Origin: an uncultured Mitsuokella sp.
Lineage (GTDB): Bacteria > Bacillota > Negativicutes > Selenomonadales > Selenomonadaceae
Length of the DNA: 9,628 bases
Reading direction: 5' to 3'
Assembly: GCA_900770895.1 (NCBI GenBank)
Contig: CAAGMF010000134.1
Location: forward strand, 1-9,628
In this document: positions 7,068 through 9,628 of the stretch, piece after piece
How the letters are laid out: each line of letters starts with the position of its first letter
How positions within the stretch are numbered: the first letter of the stretch is position 1
The notes under the pieces: generated by a model
Seen by the model: the letters and a program-made list of their open reading frames with translations, nothing else
What the model was told of the DNA's origin: nothing
The model's database searches: none
Position numbers and translations under genes: made by a program

Positions 7068-8090
7068 TTATTTTGTATCCTGAATGCGCTTGATGAGATC
7101 CTTATAATCAGCACCATACTGATCATAAAGCGGTTTCACTGCATCCATGAACTGCTGGCGGACCTGAGCCGAAAGCGTTGTAATTATAGAACCAGCAGCC
7201 TTGACCTTGTCCTTGGAAGCCTTTTCACGCTCAGCCCAGAGCTCACGCTCGTACTTCGCCGACTCCTTAGCTGCCTCGCGGATGATCTTCTGATCCTCCG
7301 GAGAGAGCTTGTCCATCGTCTGCTTCGAGATGATCTGCATCTCCGGTACACGGCTGTGCTCATCCTCGACGATGTACTTAGCTACCTCATAGTGACTCGT
7401 CGACTCGTAGGACGGCCAGTTGTTCTCAGCACCATCGATGACGCCGGTCTGCAGTGCCGAGTAAACCTCGCCGTAAGCCATCGGCGTCGGGTTAGCGCCA
7501 AGGGCCTTGACCATATCCATCATCATCGACGACTCCTGAACACGTATCTTCATGCCCTTGAGGTCATCGAGGCTCTTGATTTCCTTCTTGGAGTTGTAGA
7601 AATTACGAGCACCAGCATCATACCAGGAAAGTCCTACGATACCAGAGGACTCCGTGCTCTTCAGCAGTTCATCGCCGATCTCGCCGTCCAGGACCTTCCA
7701 CATATGGTCGCTGTCACGATAGAGGTACGGGAGCTGCAGCGCCATGAGCTGCTTGTTGAACTCGGAAAGCGGTGTCAATGCGACACGCGACATATCGATG
7801 CCGCCGAACTGGATCTGCTCGATGACCGATTTCTCATCGCCGAGCTGGCCGCTGTCGTATACCTCGACCTCGATGCGGCCGTTCGTCTTCTCCTTCACGA
7901 TGTCGGCGAACTTGTGCGCAGCCTGCGTCGTAGGATAGTCCGGCGCCTGATTCTCTGCATAGCGCAGCACGATCTTATCGCCGCTGCCCGACGATGCACT
8001 ATTGCTGCTGCCACCACAGCCAGTGAAGAGAACCGAGCCGATAGCGGCTGCCGAAAGAGCTAATATGACTTTCTTCTTCCAGGACATCAT
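7068..8090 (-). CDS. TRAP transporter substrate-binding lipoprotein, DctP family
   Basis: Extracytoplasmic receptor that captures the solute and hands it to the permeases. The 340-residue precursor has a basic start (KKK, 5-7), a hydrophobic stretch, and a lipobox ending in C25 (LFTGC), so it should be lipid-anchored; a Ser/Gly-rich linker (26-38) follows. The DctP fold shows GARNFY (160-165), DDLKGMKIRVQES (175-187) with R183 as the expected carboxylate-binding arginine, and YGEVYSALQTGVIDGAENN (206-224). AGGAGG (complement of 8095-8100) is 4 nt from the first ATG and 7 nt from the second (8087), so translation may begin at either. It is the first gene of the transporter unit, behind a consensus promoter and a LacI-type operator. 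An acidic-sugar ligand, galacturonate or glucuronate, is inferred from the uxa neighbours. Sialic acid or C4-dicarboxylate receptors belong to the same family. Confidence 0.94.
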   Translation of the reverse strand: MMSWKKKVILALSAAAIGSVLFTGCGGSSNSASSGSGDKIVLRYAENQAPDYPTTQAAHKFADIVKEKTNGRIEVEVYDSGQLGDEKSVIEQIQFGGIDMSRVALTPLSEFNKQLMALQLPYLYRDSDHMWKVLDGEIGDELLKSTESSGIVGLSWYDAGARNFYNSKKEIKSLDDLKGMKIRVQESSMMMDMVKALGANPTPMAYGEVYSALQTGVIDGAENNWPSYESTSHYEVAKYIVEDEHSRVPEMQIISKQTMDKLSPEDQKIIREAAKESAKYERELWAEREKASKDKVKAAGSIITTLSAQVRQQFMDAVKPLYDQYGADYKDLIKRIQDTK

Positions 8091-8138
8091 TCTACCTCCT
8101 AAAACTCCTTACAACGATACCCAACCAGTGAAAATCTT

Positions 8139-8156
8139 AACAAATCCGAATTTGTT
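8139..8156. promoter_or_regulatory. Palindrome in the TRAP leader, possible second operator
   Basis: Perfect 7-bp arms AACAAAT (8139-8145) and ATTTGTT (8150-8156) flank CCGA. It abuts the LacI-type operator and lies about 15-30 nt inside the transporter transcript. It is unlike the TGTAAG operators, so it may bind another regulator or form a weak RNA stem. A partial operator-like string (8129-8142, TGAAAATCTTAACA) overlaps its left edge. Confidence 0.4.
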
Positions 8157-8169
8157 GTAACTTCTTACA
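8156..8169 (-). promoter_or_regulatory. LacI-family operator at the TRAP transcription start
   Basis: On the minus strand TGTAAGAAGTTACA, an inverted repeat with 5-bp arms. It starts 6 nt after the -10 box, exactly as at the uxaC promoter, and agrees with that operator at 11 of 14 positions. The match in sequence and placement supports one shared repressor. Confidence 0.75.
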
Positions 8170-8175
8170 GTTGAA

Positions 8176-8204
8176 ATTATAGCCATTTTAATAGCCGATG
8201 TCAA
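8176..8204 (-). promoter_or_regulatory. Consensus sigma-70 promoter of the TRAP operon
   Basis: On the minus strand TTGACA (complement of 8199-8204), exactly 17 bp, then TATAAT (complement of 8176-8181): both boxes are perfect consensus. Upstream, 8216-8248 is a T-rich tract on the plus strand, so runs of A precede the -35 on the coding strand, like an UP element. Such a strong promoter would need the repressor site found at its start. Expected transcription start is near 8169. Confidence 0.9.
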
Positions 8205-8318
8205 TGAATTTATCGCATATTTTTGTATTTTTTTATTTTGTTTTCTTCCGTTACTCGATATTTACAGCCTCCAGGCGGCAAAATATGGCATAAATAATAC
8301 ATTTTTGTGCGAAAAGTA

Positions 8319-8348
8319 TTGCTTTTAGGCGGATATATGAGTTAGAAT
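8319..8348 (+). promoter_or_regulatory. Possible promoter of the lacI-type regulator
   Basis: TTGCTT (8319-8324), an 18-bp spacer, then TAGAAT (8343-8348). The -10 is 5/6 but the -35 is only 3/6, so this would be a weak promoter, which is normal for a regulator. TATAGT a few bases downstream (8348-8353) is an alternative -10. Confidence 0.4.
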
Positions 8349-8364
8349 ATAGTGTAACCAAATA

Positions 8365-8378
8365 TGTAAGCTTTAACA
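8365..8378 (+). promoter_or_regulatory. LacI-family operator in the regulator's leader
   Basis: TGTAAGCTTTAACA shares TGTAAG and the ending ACA with the uxaC and TRAP operators, with one arm mismatch (TAACA for TTACA). It lies between the likely lacI promoter and the start codon, about 10-24 nt into the transcript, as expected for autorepression. Confidence 0.55.
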
Positions 8379-8413
8379 TCAATAATCGAGAATTAAAGGA
8401 AGTTAGAACCACC

Positions 8414-9421
8414 ATGACTATATACGATATAGCTGAGGCCTGTGGCGTATCCATAGCTACCGTATCGCGCGTGCTGAACAACAGCGACAAGGTCAGCGCC
8501 AAGACACGCGAAAAAGTCCTGCGCGTCATGAAGCAGCAGGACTACAGTCCGAACCCGTTCGCCCGCGGCCTGGGCCTTGATTCCATGAAGATGATCGGGC
8601 TGCTGTGCACCGATGTTTCTGACTCATTCTATGCGAAAGCTGTCTCTCTGACCGAGCACGAGCTGAAGAAACGCAATCTCGACACCATGCTGGTCTGCAC
8701 AGGCGATGATGCCGGTGCCAAGAAGAAATACATCCAGTTCATGCTCAAGAAGCACGTCGATGCCATCATACTCATCGGCTCCCCCTTCCATGAGGAGCAC
8801 GACACCACGAATCTGGCCGAAGCGGCGCAAAACGTCCCCATCATCGCGATCAACAGCCTCATCGACAAACCGAACGTCTACAGCGTCCTCTGCGATGAAG
8901 CCAGCGGTATCGCGCAGGCAGTAAAAGAACTGGTCCGTCACGACGCCAAAGATATCTTGTACCTATACGACCAGCTGTCCTACAGCGGCCAGCAGAAGCT
9001 GCGCGGCTACAAAGAAGGCCTGACTGCCGTCGGTATCGTGCCGAATGCCAAGCTCATCCGTCAGGTACCACGCGATCTGGCAGCCGTCAAGACCATGGTC
9101 GGCAGGCTTATCACCCAAAACACCCTCGAGCCATCCAGCGACCTATCGTTCTCGGCTGTAATCGCTTCCGAAGATATCCTCGCTGTCGGTGCGCAGAAAG
9201 CCCTGGCAGCTGCGGGGCTCAGCCTGCCAGTCATCGGCTGCAACAACTCCGTGCTGGCGGAATGTGCGACCCCGTCGCTGACAAGCCTCGACAACCGCCT
9301 CGACGTCCTGTGCCCCGCCGCCGTCGATGTCCTGACCCAGCTGCTAGACGGCTCGAAAGCCACGCCAAGCCAAACCGTATTCCCCGCCATACTGGAACAT
9401 CGAGAGAGCTTCCCAGCATAA
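8414..9421 (+). CDS. LacI-family transcriptional regulator (probable uronate-responsive repressor)
   Basis: DNA-binding repressor, 335 residues, the usual LacI length. The N-terminal helix-turn-helix is textbook (TIYDIAEACGVSIATVSRVLNN, residues 2-23 in total). It is followed by DKVSAKTREKV and the hinge region YSPNPFARGLG (44-54). The periplasmic-binding-protein-like effector domain starts with MKMIGLLCTDVSDSFY (58-73) and runs to the C-terminus. The ribosome site AAAGGA (8395-8400) is somewhat far, 13 nt, from the ATG, suggesting modest translation. It is divergent from the TRAP operon, and LacI-type operators occur in its own leader and at both catabolic promoters. It therefore probably controls the whole locus and is released by a uronate or pathway intermediate. 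The effector cannot be read from sequence. A CcpA-like global role is less likely given its placement. Confidence 0.93.
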   Translation: MTIYDIAEACGVSIATVSRVLNNSDKVSAKTREKVLRVMKQQDYSPNPFARGLGLDSMKMIGLLCTDVSDSFYAKAVSLTEHELKKRNLDTMLVCTGDDAGAKKKYIQFMLKKHVDAIILIGSPFHEEHDTTNLAEAAQNVPIIAINSLIDKPNVYSVLCDEASGIAQAVKELVRHDAKDILYLYDQLSYSGQQKLRGYKEGLTAVGIVPNAKLIRQVPRDLAAVKTMVGRLITQNTLEPSSDLSFSAVIASEDILAVGAQKALAAAGLSLPVIGCNNSVLAECATPSLTSLDNRLDVLCPAAVDVLTQLLDGSKATPSQTVFPAILEHRESFPA

Positions 9422-9430
9422 AAAAGTGAA

Positions 9431-9628
9431 GGGGCTGTAGCGAAATACCTGTCAGTGTCTGAGACGCAGACAACTGCTATGATAAGGCAGCGGCAGGCAT
9501 GATTCCGGAATGGAGCGTCGTAGTTTGGCGTTAAGAAAGAAAATTTTTCCCTATCAAGCAATCCCGCGGAAAGTACTTTCGTTCAAGCGCAGCGCGTTTA
9601 AGTACTTTCAAGGGACCTATTAATGGGA
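9431..9628 (+). repeat. Dispersed palindromic repeat, right copy, downstream of lacI (cut by window end)
   Basis: Inverted, about 88% identical copy of the left repeat. It begins 9 nt after the regulator's stop codon, in the same orientation relative to that gene as the left copy is to uxaA. Visible parts are the conserved tail (9431-9488), the arm with GCGGCAGGCATG (9490-9501), AAATTTTTCCC (9541-9551), and both AAAGTACTT motifs. The second outer arm of the palindrome would lie beyond 9628. A small extra hairpin, TGTCTG/CAGACA (9456-9461, 9467-9472), is exact here but not in the left copy. No separate intrinsic terminator for lacI is visible before it. Confidence 0.8.

Noticed and set aside
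9061..9561. Minus-strand frame from the right repeat into lacI
   Set aside because: Only the repeat pseudo-peptide is shared with the left copy; the rest is antisense to lacI.
26..9628. Whole locus as a composite transposon bounded by inverted repeats
   Set aside because: No transposase or resolvase is present, and the inverted orientation follows from each copy lying behind an outward-reading gene. The copies differ by about 12%, and target duplications cannot be seen.

Overview
This 9.6 kb window is a compact, co-regulated galacturonate (pectin-sugar acid) uptake and catabolism locus. It looks like a moderately GC-rich, Gram-negative-type Firmicute. My best guess is Selenomonadaceae in the Negativicutes (Mitsuokella/Selenomonas-like). 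That guess rests on base composition, strong AGGAGG ribosome sites, near-consensus sigma-70 promoters, Firmicute-style LacI operators, and a TRAP transporter paired with uxaCBA. It is recognition, not a database result.

Layout, left to right. Positions 26-279 hold a dispersed repeat with a large imperfect palindrome (26-220). On the minus strand follow uxaA (altronate dehydratase), uxaB (tagaturonate reductase) and uxaC (uronate isomerase), read in the order uxaC-uxaB-uxaA. A 270-bp gap (4849-5118) holds the uxaC promoter and operator, a 26-bp palindrome, and the terminator of the next unit. Then, still on the minus strand, come the TRAP transporter genes, transcribed as binding protein, small permease, large permease. 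A 323-bp divergent control region (8091-8413) separates them from a plus-strand LacI-family regulator. A second, inverted copy of the repeat (9431-9628) begins just after the regulator and is cut by the window end.

How it works together. The lipoprotein binding protein and the two permeases would import a uronate. UxaC isomerises D-galacturonate to D-tagaturonate, UxaB reduces it to D-altronate, and UxaA dehydrates that to 2-keto-3-deoxy-D-gluconate (KDG). KDG kinase and KDPG aldolase are not in the window. The two minus-strand units have separate near-consensus promoters with the same architecture: TTGACA, 17 bp, TATAMT, 6 bp, then a TGTAAG-n-TTACA operator over the start of transcription. 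A third, slightly weaker copy of the operator lies in the leader of the lacI gene. This is good sequence evidence for a local regulon under the LacI-type repressor. GC-rich stem-loops in three intergenic gaps (dctP/dctQ, uxaC/uxaB, uxaB/uxaA) suggest graded expression within the operons.

The least familiar element is the terminal repeat. Both copies lie within about 15 bp downstream of a stop codon, in the same orientation relative to the gene they follow, and are about 88% identical. They carry a pseudo-ORF whose substitutions do not look protein-constrained. I see no mobile-element genes, CRISPR, tRNA or rRNA.
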